This document shows positions 11,601 through 23,859 of a stretch of DNA of 64,000 bases, one piece after another. A program made the position numbers and the translations under genes. The stretch comes from Parelaphostrongylus tenuis (lineage: Eukaryota; Nematoda; Chromadorea; Rhabditida; Metastrongylidae), in the NCBI GenBank assembly GCA_019055375.1, contig JAHQIW010000100.1, positions 1-64,000 of the forward strand. Reading direction: 5' to 3'. A model generated the notes under the pieces. It was not told the DNA's origin and searched no databases. It saw only the letters and a program-made list of their open reading frames with translations. Each line of letters starts with the position of its first letter. Position 1 is the stretch's first letter.

Positions 11601-12960
11601 ACAACGATATACAGGTTTAATACTGTTGATATAGGAGGCATTTTCACGTTAATTTGTACTACATTTTATTTAAATGCTCAGCCATTTGACATTTTTTTAT
11701 CAGAGCAACTACACAGGAAAATGGTCATAAATAACATTTTTTATGATTTTTTCAGAAAAAATTGCACTGAATAAGGGTAAAATTCCGGTACTATGTTGAA
11801 GGAAATTAACATTTGTCTACAGTGAAGACGATCAAGAAAAACGGCGGATTTTTCAACCAAAGTCAAAAATAAGCGTGTAATTTTGCTTACAGCAACACAT
11901 GAGAATTCTGTCAGGTTTAAAACATTAAGTGTCCAAAATATGTCCATCTGAGAACTTTCAAACGTGGGATGTGAACTCAAAATGAATAACCAATTCAATA
12001 TTCATCTGAGTGTGGCAAACCTTTGCTTTGATTCAAGAGGCAAGAGAAAAATGGGTACTCAACTGTTATCTGTATCTTGTTTCGACCTCTTGGAAAAAGG
12101 TATTTTTTGGTTGCCCTCAAAGTTTGAGCAGTTATTCGATAGCTTAAATCAAACAATTTGAAAAGTGGATTATATTTACAAAATGGCTTTGATATTGCAC
12201 TACAACAGCAAGAATAAAATATGTTACTCATTCATGCATTTCTAGCTGATCAAAGTTTCTTGAGACTTTTAGTAACCATTCTATGGCTTAAGTCTCCTTG
12301 ATTACAATGAACCAAATGGTTTTTTAGAAGAAACTTTTCTTTATTTCTGTAACATATAAAAGAAGATTGAACTTCGCAAATTTGGCGCTGAAAAGCACGA
12401 TGTCGTAACGGCCATGTTGCGAAATCCCTATTCACATACCTGCAAAGCGCGGTGGTTTGATGCCGATGTTGAGTTGTGCGAAGCTCAACATTCTTTTGGC
12501 TGCTATAGCGCATTAAAAAGTTTTTTTCAAAAGTCAAGAATAGTATTGGAATAACGATATTTAAGCCATCGTATGATTGTCAAAAGTCTGAAAAAGCTTT
12601 GTTCAGAGAAAGATATTTGAATGAGAAGCATAATTTTATTTTCGTCGTTGCGCATCTATGGAACGGTATCGATATTGAAATACACCATTAAAATTTTTTA
12701 TATTTGAGTTAATAAACATCCGAAGAAATTTGAGAAATAAGCAAAAAGCATCTTTTTCGCAAAGGATCGAAAAAAGATGCGGATGACGAAAATGATAATT
12801 TTGTGAAACCCATTCTGGCTGTTCCAACGCAATAGAAATTTTTTTCAACACCATATACATAAACGGAGTTTCTAAGGTTTGATCTATCGAACAATTATTC
12901 AAAGTTCAGAGAAATAGCCTTGTTAGGCGAGACATGTTTGAATGTGGGAATAATCTCATT
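11601..12960. other. Intergenic, no supported feature
   Basis: AT-rich sequence with chance frames only. No transposon or gene signature recognised. Confidence 0.35.
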
Positions 12961-12965
12961 TTTCA

Positions 12966-13195
12966 TAATTCTTTCTATTTTGACTGCCACTTGCAGTGGT
13001 ATGATGTTATTAGTATACCCAATATGTGGAGTACTATGCAGAAACGTTTGCGTCAGCCGGGATTCGAACTCAGATCTCACTCTTTGCGGAAGCCTATGCT
13101 TTCCGGAAAGAGTGAGATCTGGGTTCGATTTCCGGCTTACGCAAACGTTTTTGCACAGTACTCCACATATTGGGTATACTAATCTCATTTTTGTT
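12966..13195. repeat. tRNA-like foldback element, deleted copy
   Basis: Inverted repeat whose arms read from both ends as ATACCCAATATGTGGAGTACT, then GTTTGCGTCAGCCGGGATTC and AGATCTCACTCTTT. Each arm contains a T-arm-like GGGTTCGA block. It shares the arms and the outer flank (CTTTCTATTTTGACTGCCAC) with the larger copy at 33545-33800, but the tRNA-like centre is deleted. Confidence 0.75.
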
Positions 13196-13419
13196 GTTTC
13201 AGCTTAATAATGGGCCATTTTTGAAAATACAACACACCATTCAAGTTCCTTTGATTTAAGCTATCGACTGACTGCTAAAACTCTGAGTCAGCCTAAACAT
13301 TGCGCTTTTTTCTGAGGGGTCGAAACAGGTTACTGATAATGGAAAAGTACTGAGAGATGCTAGATCTTCTATGAATTTTGACACCGAAGCGGTAAGCACT
13401 AAATCCGTTAAACAGAATT

Positions 13420-13800
13420 AACTAAAGTTCTTGACAACGCTATTCAATGTGTATGTCCCAGTCTGAACAGATTTCTGCAATCTCACAGGTAAGAAATCAT
13501 TACCGCGCTTATAGAAGTCGTCATCATTGGATTTAAGGGAGGTTGTCAATTCTCGACGCAAATGATTGATGCCTCGGAACTTCTTCTTGTTTAGGAGGGG
13601 CTCCAGCGACTATAAGAAATGATAGTCAGACGGAGACAAGTCACGGCTGTGCGGCGGATGATCCAACAACTCCCAGCCTAATATGGTCAACTTCTCTTTG
13701 CCAATTTAACAACATACAGCCTTGCATTGTTTTGAAGCAGGTTGAGATTCGGCAACGTCGACGTGGCAGGACCCAATTGCAGCGGTCCCTGCTAAAAACA
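13420..13800 (-). mobile_element. Mariner transposase C-terminal remnant
   Basis: The minus strand reads NNARLYVVKLAKRKL, then GWELLDHPPHSRDLSPSDYH, then SLEPLLNKKKF and DFYKRGNDFL, which is the mariner second-to-third Asp segment and C-terminus. One in-frame stop follows DYHFL. It is a different subtype from the copy at 9.2 kb (DHPPHS against PHPPYS). Confidence 0.75.
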
Positions 13801-13829
13801 TCTTGACGAGTCAACAAGAATAAAATTTG

Positions 13830-14145
13830 TGTTTCGGCTCATAAGATTGCTGCTCAGTGTACAACACTCTGTGTTCGGTGATAATTTTACTGCTGGACAT
13901 AAAGTGTACAACGTTCGTCAACTCTAACTCTTAATGTAGGGATTGGAGCACCCGCACAGATTGGCAAAGAAGACGAAAGGGTAACTGCCCGACTGACGAG
14001 ATCGCAAGATCGGAACACGTGTATCGAGCTCTATAAGTCAGGCCTCTTTAACAGACCACTGACTTGCGTGGCTCAAAAATAATTATCAGGGCACACTGAA
14101 ATTTGAGCTGTAGTTTTAAGAAAGCACTCGAAACGAAAAACCATT
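13830..14145 (+). mobile_element. Family A hammerhead repeat unit (retrozyme-like)
   Basis: A degenerate family A unit. It has a hammerhead at 13987-14029, the tail ACAGACCACTGACTTGCGTG, GCTCAAAAATAATTATCAG and then the boundary phrase AAATTTGAGCTGTAGTTTTA with AAGCACTCGAAACGAAAAA. The tail and boundary phrase recur in all family A copies. No protein is encoded. Confidence 0.7.
13987..14029 (+). ncRNA. Hammerhead ribozyme, one core change
   Basis: Stem I GCCCGA pairs with TCGAGC (one mismatch). The core CTGACGA is intact. Stem II is GATC-GCAA-GATC with a GNRA loop. GGAA stands where GAAA is required. Stem III is the palindrome ACACGTGT, and the cleavage position is A at 14023. The GAAA to GGAA change should abolish or greatly lower activity. 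Confidence 0.65.
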
Positions 14146-16080
14146 GCACTGTATGCGGCTTCGACATCGGCTTCCCAAAAACCTAACAATTGAAAGGCAC
14201 ACCTCAGATTGCAGAAATTGTTTTAGAAAACTCTTCTGTGGCTATGCGCTGCTCTACAACGGTGATCACACAGCGCAGGATGAAGAGTTCATTTATATAA
14301 ATTTGCTGACGCTAATGTTCTAAAGCGGAATCTATAAATTATGTATCGTTTGGTTCACTGATGACTGATCGAAAACAACGACAGCGCTGTAGAATCATCG
14401 GCCCCGTTATGGAATTTTCATGGACGATGAAGGAAGCCGAATAAGCATTGCCTTGTTTTAGCAGCTCGTTGTTGTAACACTTCCGTGATGTTCTCGCTAC
14501 ATTGCTAATCGATTAAAAAATTTCACCGCAGCATTTTTATTGAACCTCAATTAAGATGCTCTACAAATCAGGACAATTTGGAAATTGGAAAAAGAATGCT
14601 GTTGCTAGTAAATTCCAGCTGGAAGTGGTGAAACTTTTCAGAAGCTGGTCAGATATGTGTTCATCTGGAAGTAGACTGCATCCATGGAGATTGTCACTGC
14701 GTTTTAACCTAAATGGGAGCAGTCCGAATACAGATTTTCACACTTTTATGTTGATTGATATGCATGACACTTTTTGACAAGTTGCTGCTTAGGAGATACA
14801 TAGATAGCACCAGTAAACTTTTAACGAAAAATGTTACACATGAAATTCGAAAAGGAATAAATCTGTCATGATTTGTCTTCAGACAAGGAAACACCAGAAG
14901 CCGTGAAAAAGTGATTTCAGCTCCCGCCAAGACTTTGTTCGCAGCAGTTGCTGATATCAGATGCCTCCAACGTTCTCCATGCCGTTATAGCTTTCAATAT
15001 ATTTTACAGCAAATTTCTTATTTATGCAATTCACAGTGGCTTATTGCCAAGTCTATTGTAATAAACGAAGGAAAGAGACTATTTCAATAATTTGAGTTCA
15101 AATTTATGAACGAATCAAGTTTCTACCAATTTCACTTCAGCCTGCAAACAAAAGATTTTTCTTATAAAATCAATTTCATTTAGAATGGGATTTCAATCAG
15201 TGAATAGTCAACATTATTGTAGACCGAAGATAGATCAATCCGATCATGAGGGCAACTATCGATAACGCGGCGTTTTTCGAGAAAGGAAAGAGGTTTTCCT
15301 TACATGATTGGAGTGTTTATCCGCTTTGCAAGGAAACTCTAGGTTTTTGTGTTACTCTGATACTACATGATTTTCGCTACATGCTCATATGCTTTGACCA
15401 TATTTAACTATTACGTGCGAAGAAGATTTTGAGGGATGAACGAGTTCTTCTTTTCTCTCTTACATCACTATATGGAGACCCTCAAAATCAAGCATAATTT
15501 TAGCGGCGTTAAAATAGATGTTATCAAATGATTTCTGAAGTTTCGATACAAAACCATCCAGAAATCCTACTCGCGCATATTATGCTCTCCGAGTGTAGAA
15601 AGTAACCTTAACCTTGCTGTTGCAGTGCACTGCGAAGGCCTTTTGAAAAAAAAAACAGTGCTGAAATTGGTATGATTTATGTTTTTGAAGAATAATTGAA
15701 AGTTTATGAAAATACTCTATCCAGCAGATGAAGCCTCCGAATAATCATGTAATTGGAAAGATATACGCCTTGCCGAGCGGGTTAAATCATCTAATGGTTT
15801 TTTTCTTGCTCCCAATGCATTTCATTCTCTAGAAAATAGAGCACATGAAAATAGATGAAAAGCTTATAGCAACCTTCTCTAGAATATGCCATGTAGTTAT
15901 TTTTGAGCTGTGGTCTGTTATGGGCATTTATACAGTAAAATACAGGTTTTTCGTTCGGCCTTCCCGCTTCGAAGTTGCACGATGCCTTTTCGTTCACTCA
16001 GTCCCTCGGAAAAAATCACTGTAAGGCATGTTGAAGATTGAAAGTGGTCTCAAGAAACACTGGAAAACTGGAAACGATGG
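14146..16080. other. Intergenic, no supported feature
   Basis: AT-rich DNA. The phrase CAGTGCACTGCGAAGG near 15622 recurs in altered form near 19095 and 27950, suggesting an old repeat too worn to delimit. Confidence 0.35.
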
Positions 16081-16084
16081 AGTG

Positions 16085-16370
16085 ATACTTAACAGTTACC
16101 ATCCAAGAACAATCGAGTGTACAACATTGCCTGTCCAATGATTTTATCACTTATCGGAGCGTGTAAAACCTTCCTTGAATACTCCTCTGTGTAAGTTATA
16201 GATCTTCGAAAAACTGACTGAATGAAAAGGCACCGTGCAACTGATGATGATGTAGGGCCGAAACACGTGTAATTCAATATATAAATACTTATAATAGGCC
16301 ACATACGTGGCTGAAAAATGTTATCAGGCTGAAATTTGGGCGTGGTTATAAGGAATACTTGAAATGACAA
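16085..16370 (+). mobile_element. Family A hammerhead repeat unit, degenerate
   Basis: Shares AATCGAGTGTACAACATTGCC with the unit at 54.4 kb. The ribozyme region 16235-16277 has CTGATGA, GAAA and the palindrome ACACGTGT but weak stems I and II. The tail GGCCACATACGTGGCTGAAAA and the boundary phrase GAAATTTGGGCGTGGTTATA follow. Ribozyme activity is unlikely. Confidence 0.65.
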
Positions 16371-16567
16371 GTATAAAAATAGTGAAAATCATTTTTCAAA
16401 ATAAAGGCCATCATTGTCCATCTCTTCTGCCAACGATCTGCAAGCTTCCGTGCTCGAGATACCATACCTTAAACTTTGATTGAAAAAAAACTCCCGGCAT
16501 GTTTTTCAACTGATCAAATGTTTAGAATCGGCGTCCACTTGGGAAACGTTCTAAAGCGGAAATTGGA

Positions 16568-16879
16568 TCATAATCGCACCGTACACCATCTGGACCATAG
16601 ACTGGGTGTGACAAGATTTCTGCTCGCTCCAAACAATTGAACTTTCCCTTGGTCATCTTTGCGTTGTGAGATTTGGCATTGCTTTACTAAAATAGCACCC
16701 GTCTCCGGCGAATCAAGTTCACCACTTCCAAATCGTTTGTGCCACTTTGCAGCAATCACATGGCTCATGGTTCTTTCATCTTCGGCATCACATATCAGTT
16801 TTGCAGCATCTCTCAGTAAAAGCTGCCGTTTCCAGCAACAGAATGTCAGAACTTGAAGCTCAGTTCTGCCCATCGCCAT
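16568..16879 (-). mobile_element. Mariner transposase N-terminal remnant
   Basis: The minus frame reads FCCWKRQLLLRDAAKLICDA, then ERTMSHVIAAKWHKRFGSGE and LDSPETGAILV, which is the mariner paired-like DNA-binding N-terminus (usual AA..I....G..TV....A..WF.RF.SGD..LED). The catalytic domain is absent. An uninterrupted 103-codon frame remains. Confidence 0.65.
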
Positions 16880-17130
16880 TACTTCTTATCCGAAGAGTAA
16901 GTCAAAATCTGATGCACTATAACTGGCGTTGTCGTGGAGGTTTCCTACAGAATTTTCCTGAAATATTCCCATGAATTTACAATGAACGACAATGTATGAA
17001 ACTAAGATAGAATGTGTTTTTTTTAGGGTGTTAAGGAACGTTTCCCTCAACCTAGTATTTTGTGGCCGATCGGACACAAGCACTTATCGTTCGCTGACTC
17101 TGCGATTTCTTTGAAAATCAACAATTCAAC

Positions 17131-17365
17131 CGCTTTTTATAGACTTCGCTTAAAAACACAGTAATAGTACTGGGCGGCGATTCCTTCACAGAGGAGTTTG
17201 ACATTGAGGGATCGGCTAAACCGACTGACTGTCTTGGAGGACAAAACAAGCGCCTGTCTAGCACGTAGACCTCACAGACGGCTCAGAACATGTTATATCA
17301 TTATCAAACTATTACTGCTACTGAGCGGAGTCTATAAAAAAAGCGATTGAATGGAGAGGCCGAAG
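17131..17365 (+). mobile_element. Family B hammerhead repeat, internally deleted
   Basis: The left end CCGCTTTTTATAGACTTCGC is the inverse of the right end GAGCGGAGTCTATAAAAAAA. The ribozyme remnant at about 17225-17264 keeps the stem II 3' side GAGGAC, AAAAC for GAAAC, and GCGCCTGTC followed by TAGCAC (cleavage C then stem I), but has lost CTGATGA. It matches 30.25-30.86 kb and 49.8-50.4 kb. Confidence 0.6.
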
Positions 17366-18261
17366 TAAACTCTAATCTTCTACAGCATATACTATATTGG
17401 AAAGAAAGTCTCCATCGTTTGATAAAACATTAAGTGTGATATGAAGAGTTGAGGCTGTCAGCAACTAAACGTCAACAGGATTGTAACTTCTGTGTCGCTC
17501 ACTTCCGCGTTCTAGCATTTCCGTGTTGTAGCAGCTTCGTGCTGTAGCGGTTCCCTGTTATGGCACTTTTGTGTAATAACAGTTCCGTGTCGTTCTAACT
17601 TTCTGAAGAACAAACAATCTCTCCATAGCAATCCTCTTTAACTTTCAGTATGGTGCTGCACTTAGTCAACGAAGTCAGGCGACACAAAAAGGAATTACAC
17701 TTCTACTAAGTTTCCACTCAAAAAATGTAGGAGAGATTGGAGCCTCTCCAGAACTCCTCATTCATATGACTATGCGAAATTATTACGAAACATCGTTGAT
17801 GATTACTTTACCTCCACCGTGGTGAAAACGCTCCCATTATACGTTTTGCGCACTTTTTTTGCTACAGACATACTCCGCAGTTTTTTTTCAAGCATTGTTG
17901 GTTAGCAAAGCAGAAGAAACAATTGGAAAAACTCCAGCAAGAAACATTACGCTTGTAGTGGCAAAAGTATAAACCCGCATTTACTTCTCGAGGTATCAGT
18001 ATGATACCTAACCTGTATAGGCTCGCAAATGAAGCCTCTATGCTGACTCGATTCGTTAAATGCAGAACGTGGTAGAAGTACACTCCAATGTCTCTAATGT
18101 AGGAACGGAATTCAAATTTATAACAACAGCTATTTTCAGACGTGCATTTCACAATAGCTTGCGGCCATGCTTGGGTGCTTCTTGAGATAATCTCAGCAAT
18201 GAAACTATATACTTCTAACATCCATAATGTTTTTGCATCTGAGTGCCAGTTTTTCAATAAT

Positions 18262-18440
18262 AAAAAACCTTTCGTTTCGAGTGTTTTCTTGAGACCGCAA
18301 CTCATATTTCAGTATGCCAAATAATCATTTTTAAGCCAAGCATGTCATGTGGTCTGTTAAAGACTGCCAGGTAGAAACACGTGTATCGGGCTCTGTAAGT
18401 TAGCCTTTTTTAGCAGACCACATGACATGCGTGGCTCAAA
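18262..18440. mobile_element. Family A foldback with half hammerhead
   Basis: The left side is a minus-strand family A tail (CGTTTCGAGTGTTTTCTTGA, then GCATGTCATGTGGTCTGTTA). The right side is a plus-strand tail (GCAGACCACATGACATGCGT, GGCTCAAAAGT). Between them 18374-18391 keeps GAAACACGTGTATCGGGC, the 3' half of a hammerhead (core GAAA, palindromic stem III, cleavage A, stem I), while the CTGATGA half is missing. Confidence 0.65.
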
Positions 18441-19374
18441 AGTACTAGACATGATAGAAAACTTTTTTCAAATTTGATTTGCCAGTTAGAGTGGAACTGT
18501 TAACAGTTGTAAGTCAATAATACTTTTGAACTGAAGTTGGAGTGGATAATCACTATTGAGTCTCAGTGACATGGTCACTTTTCGCAAATGAATTCCCTAA
18601 TCACCACATGAGAATGCGCTGTGCCCTTGCGACTAGTACGGCAAATATTCCTATGTAAGGAAAATATTTGAAAGATCGGCCGAGAGGGCTGTGAATCGAA
18701 AGGAACCAAAGAAGACGATGATGCTATATCACAAAGTATTGCTGGTTTTAAAAAGATAGGTATTGCATTTGTGAATGCGAAGAAGTCTTTTCATTGTAGG
18801 AATTAGGGAATATGTAGCAAGTATACATGTTAGGCACAATTGTATAATAAAAAAAAAGAAATTTATCACGTTTTTTGTAAACTAATGCAGGAATTGCAGT
18901 CTCAAATCTCCTTCATATGTCTTTACAAAAGCTGTTAAACAAACAGTACACTTTCTTAAGTCATTGTGAAGTTCATTTCATAAACTATGCACGCAATGTA
19001 CAGTCGAATCGAATTGCTAATGTATTGCTGATATATTCTATAAGCTTGAAATTGGAATGCAGAGTATTAATTTGAAAGATTTTCCAAGTCTAAATGCAGT
19101 GCACTGCAAAGGGCTCGAAATTAGATCCATAAACGGCAAAATGTTAATGGACATATAGTGTTGACTTAATTTGGAATTCTTTATATCTAAGACATCAAGC
19201 AAGAAGAATTAGAATGTTGTGCGTCCTGCTGATATTGATGGCGATGAATTGAACAGAATTTATAGCAACCGTTTATAAGCAATTAACGGTGAAAATAAGC
19301 TCTCGATTAGCTAAACGCCTATTATTGCAGACAAAATATTCTCATAATTTCCTTTCGTTTCCAGTGTTTTTTTT

Positions 19375-19640
19375 TTTTGAAACAACGCTCGAATTTCAAT
19401 ATACCAGATAATCACTTTTTAAGCCACTTATGTGGTCTGTTAATGGGCTCTTGTTACAGCTCGGTACACGTGTTTCGTCCTTAACAGTCTTGTCAGTCGA
19501 GCAGAAGCCATTGTCTTTTAGCCAATCCTCTTGAGGTGCTCCAGTCCCCACACTAAGAGTAAGCGACGACGAACGATTTACAGCACTGTCAAGCAAGTGA
19601 AAACCACCAGATCGATAGTATTGTACACTTGATTGTATCT
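19375..19640 (-). mobile_element. Family A hammerhead repeat unit, minus strand
   Basis: Minus-strand unit with ribozyme 19459-19502, tail GAGCCCATTAACAGACCACA, GGCTTAAAAAGTGATTATCT and boundary phrase AAATTCGAGCGTTGTTTC. A SINE begins just beyond its upstream end at 19672. Confidence 0.7.
19459..19502 (-). ncRNA. Hammerhead ribozyme, weakened
   Basis: Stem I GCTCGA pairs with CCGAGC over five base pairs. The core reads CTGACAA instead of CTGANGA. Stem II is poor. GAAA, palindromic ACACGTGT and cleavage A are present. The G to A core change predicts loss of activity. Confidence 0.55.
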
Positions 19641-19671
19641 GAGTGTTAATTTGAAATATACTATACCGTTG

Positions 19672-19957
19672 TGGTGCATGTGGCACAGTGGTTAGAGATG
19701 CCCTGCGTCGCACACGAGGTAATGGTTCGATCTTGCGCTCATAGATCACCAGGCCGTCCATCCCTAGGTGTCGGTAAATTGATACCAGGCAGGTCTCAGA
19801 GATGTCTGGGTGGATAAACAGCACGGTACAGCAGAAAGCCACCGCGAGTCATTGTAAAGGCCAGATTTGCATTCAGTCTCCTCAAACGAAGTTAAAAATT
19901 GAAGACGAATGCATGGAGCATCCCTCAGAGATTGATCAACGTCGAGAGCTCTAGCCT
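19672..19957 (+). mobile_element. tRNA-derived SINE
   Basis: The head GTGGCACAGTGGTTAGAGAT resembles a pol III A box and ATGGTTCGATCTTGCGCTC a B box. The body (GGCAAATTGATACCAG-like, ACCGCGAGTCATTGTA, CAAACGAAGTTAAAAATTGA, CCCTCAGAGATTGATCAACG) is shared with 49107-49402 and, inverted, 49404-49630. The common tail ends after GAGAGCT. Confidence 0.8.
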
Positions 19958-19959
19958 TT

Positions 19960-21795
19960 TATCTCGCGTCGCGATCGCTACACGGTCACTCATATGCCCT
20001 ATCTGACATGCAGTGCGCGACATATGTGGCAGTAAATTTTGTTTCTTCTGCTGCTGTGCAGTGAAAAGGTCATTTCAAAAAGCAAAAGCAGTGTTGGAAT
20101 CGCCCAGACTCACGTTATCGAATAACTTTATGGTTTAATGAAAGAGCCATACCAAGCGAAAAGCACGCTCATCGCTTGTGAAGCGCAATCTAATTTTATT
20201 GCTACATCGCTATAAGAGAGTCCTTCCAAAAAACAAGTATATTTTGAAATCCGTATTTGGAGCTTCTGAACAGTCATCAAGATTTTAATGGAAAGTTTTT
20301 GTTCAGCAAAACAGGCTCCTTCATAAACCCCCCGATAATAAAATAGTATTAAAAACTTCTTCGATGAAGTGGAGATGTCGACTAGCATGACTTGTTGCTT
20401 GTTTAAAGAAATATTTAGAGTGTACCACGTAGAGTAACTTTTCAATAAACACGCGCAACCAATAGTTCTTGCTGTTTGATTGAGTGACTGTGATTATTAG
20501 GTTTGTATAAAGCTGAACGCACAGATAAAGTGCAATGCAAACTTCTATAAAAAGGTTTTTTTACCAACAGTAACAAAGCTGTGTATTGCCGCTATGGTTT
20601 GTTTGACCTGTTGTCATAGTGCTATTTATTTGAAGAGATTTTAGAGCTGGTATCTCTGTTTTGTGTAGACTTTGTAATCGTGCTGTTTTACACTTTTATG
20701 GATTCCCACGTTAAGGTGACATATACACGCGAAAAGTGCTCAATGTAGGAATTGCTTGTTGCTCAGCAGCATGTTTGAAATAACGCATCGCTTCTTATCG
20801 TTTTTCTCACCTTTGTGAATTTCTGATACAGTGCTACTGATTTCATTGCGCTGACTATTCATTAGAATTTATACGCATAAAAACAGATTTATGTTAGAAT
20901 GGTTATTATGCACCATAAAGTAAAAACTCTACACTCTATGGTTACTAGTGCTAACGTGACACGAGCAGAGTCGTGATCTTTTTTCGAGATCGATTCACAT
21001 CTGTTTTTCCTGATAGGGGCTCTAGTAGAATTGATGATCGCATCTCTACACTGTGATCTAGCTTTGCGTCGTCAGCAAGTTAATGAAAGATTAACAGTGA
21101 TCGATAGACAAGTGCAGCATCAACGAATGCAGGTGAAAAATATAATATCATATAGCCTATTTAGTTCTGGTTTCACTACACTGCAAAAGCGGCTTCATCT
21201 GTCATCAGAAGAGGAGCACCTTGTGTTCATGTTTGGCCTCTACCGGCACTGTTCTACAAATAAAATTTGCTGACAGTAAAATTTTCTCTAGATTTGATCA
21301 TATTCAGAGTGTGGCAGCCTTTGAGAAGTTCACGGACAGCTATGAGGCGGATGATTTCTCAGCAGTTTAGATGAAACATTACTGAATTATTTAGCCAGCC
21401 TTCTCTGTCTAATCTCACAGACAACTTTTTTTAATTGAACCAAGAATGTAAAAGGCGTTCCTCAATTTTTGATATTACTCTCATTGTTATCAGTATCACT
21501 CAGCGTCCTTTCTCGATTTGTATACTCTCCTTCTGATCTGACGCAGCGCCAAAAAATTTTCATGCTTTCTAAAGTAACATATGCAAACACGTTCTCAGCA
21601 ATTTCCGTTGAATAGCGTTTTCGAGCGATCCCTCATTACCGTTAAAAAGCAGCTCTGCCATGCCTGATATTTCTTTTAAGCTATAACGGTTTTTGAAAGG
21701 CTTTTTCAGCATTCAATAATCTATTATGTCATCTGAATAACGCTGATTGAGCAGTGTCGTACGTTGGCGCTAAGTGTTGAGTATTCGTCAAAACA
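19960..21795. other. Intergenic, no supported feature
   Basis: AT-rich DNA with only chance frames. Confidence 0.35.
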
Positions 21796-21799
21796 CGGT

Positions 21800-23320
21800 C
21801 TGTACTGTCGTAGAACGGGGCATCCACCATGTGACGGAGCATAATTTGAGCTATGCGTGACCTCCATCAGGCTAAGCATACATTCCCACGTTCAATTACG
21901 CCGTCTCCCACCTTTCAAATACGTCGACCCTCATGGCTCTCTTGTATATATGCTCACTATTCGTCACCAATTCAATCTTCACGGGGCGCGCATAGCAACA
22001 TTCCACGTTCCGACCGCCTGATCGCTGTCCACGGCCACTGACTATTGCACACCGCGAATTTCGAAATGAACACTCGGCACTGACGCTGGCATCTTGCCTG
22101 TCGTGGTTCTCTTAACTTTTACTTTTCACTTGTTTCTTACTATCGATTTTCTATCTATATATTATGGCCCAATATCATGCAGAACTCTAGGTTGCTCTTC
22201 CACTCTATACATAAGGTCTTACCATTTCTCACTCAAGGAGTCCTCAAGCATCTTGATAACCTTGTTTGTGTTATCGCTATATGAAGTCGCATTTGATGCA
22301 TACACTGTGGTGGAGGTTCAGTGGTTTTTGATGTGTGGTCCCTGGATTTGTCTCAGGCAGTGACGCGATCGATATCTGAATATGGTTTTATTGTCCTCAG
22401 CGGCGCACTGACCTTTGTGCTGCTCTCGTCGAACTTCCGGGTTGCGACGACTTTTGCCCTTTGAAGTGGCTGGTTGCACTTCCAAGTTGCTACGGGCTGA
22501 ACTTTGGTCTGTGTGACCGTGTCTTCTGCCAACTTGTCTCTTGTAACCGACAAGAGCACAAAGTTCAAATCCTTTATATGGGTTATACAAAACAATGTGG
22601 TGAAACCGAACAATGAAGTGGTACCACCAAACAATGCTGCAGTACCAAACAACCTATAATATACATACATTACTGTAATAATATAATAAGAACAATATAT
22701 ATACGACTGCGACATTTCGTTATATGAACATATGTCTGTTGAATGTGATGTATCGTCTTGTGGCGATAATATGGAGAGTAAATGTGATTGATGAGATGTA
22801 TCGTCATGTGACGATACAATGAATGTTGTTATTAACGGAGCATGACTAGGCGGCGAAGTACGTTTGGGATTGCTATGTTCGCCCCCAAGTAGGAACACCG
22901 GCGGCGGGATCCAGTGGGTGAGTATATAGTGTTAGCAGTGGGGTCGCTACTGATTATATATGGGCAGAATCCCTTAACCGCGGTGATGGGCCGAGCATAG
23001 CCTAAGTGAGTTTGCTCCGCCACGTTAGTGATATGTTCCGCTCACAATTCTATTGAGTTCATCTGACAGTTGTATGAACTCAACCTTATGATAGCAATTA
23101 GTTACATGATAACGACACTATGTGAGGAGAGCAATAATGAGTTGGCAATGAATTGAGGTGAGGTGGTCCGGGTGAGGTCAGACGACCGTTCGGATGATGC
23201 CCGTCGATCGAACTGCCTGTTGACGTTGCTGGCAGCTGGGTGCCGCCCACGCCACTTGGACCATTTTGTCTGAGGTCCTCGAACCTCTGCGGTAGCACTT
23301 ACTCTCTAGGGTCATGGACC
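21800..23320 (-). mobile_element. GC-richer island, possible LTR-element fragment
   Basis: Base composition is higher in G+C than the flanks, and there are several overlapping long frames on the minus strand (one of 181 codons at 22353-22898). On the minus strand a proline-rich stretch near 23.2 kb is followed by non-coding DNA with paired motifs (GTATCGTCACATGACGATAC, GGTTGTTTGGTACTGCAG). The layout resembles the end of an LTR element's coding part followed by an LTR. I could not find a second LTR, primer site or target duplication. Confidence 0.3.
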
Positions 23321-23412
23321 ATCTGCGTTACCTAAATTATCATGTAATTCCCGAAAATATAGCAAAAGTCCGTTGGGAGATTTGCTATATATATCTTCTT
23401 TTAATATTGTTA

Positions 23413-23680
23413 GAGCGTTCTATAAGTTTTGGCACTAGAGCAATAAAACCAATTTTGTTAACCAGACGTAATTAAAATTGCATGATTTTTATATCGCTCA
23501 ATGAGCATTTTCCTGGAAATATTTTGGTACACAACATGCCTTTACTTGCTTTAAGATGGAGCTGCCGTGTGAACAAATACGCCTGCTACTCATGCCCGAA
23601 TGGTACGTAGGGGAAAATGCCGGTGAAGCGGCGCGCAAGATCAAGTCGTATTACTCTGTTAAAATCTCCGTTTTATCACT
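23413..23680 (+). mobile_element. Mariner element, 5' part
   Basis: Directly after a TA comes GAGCGTTCTATAAGTTTTGG and CACTAGAGCAATAAA, the same terminus as the two-ended copy at 52711. A transposase start follows at 23554 (MELPCEQIRLLLMPEW, VGENAGEAARKI). Similarity stops near 23680 and no right terminus was found. Confidence 0.75.
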
Positions 23681-23859
23681 GTGTTGAAAATTAAGTGCTC
23701 AGAAGAAGTTCACCGGTGCATTTTGATTATTCGGAGAGAAAACGGAAAACGTTGTCCTTACTTTCGTCTCCTCAATAGCTGCTATCTTCCAAATGATTCA
23801 AAAGTGACTCTGGATGGCATAACTAATCTGTTGCCCGTGATGTTGCTTATCGAAGGTGC

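Noticed and set aside
22353..22898. 181-codon minus frame as a host gene
   Set aside because: Low-complexity Ser/Thr-rich translation, no splice structure and lies in an island that looks repeat-derived.
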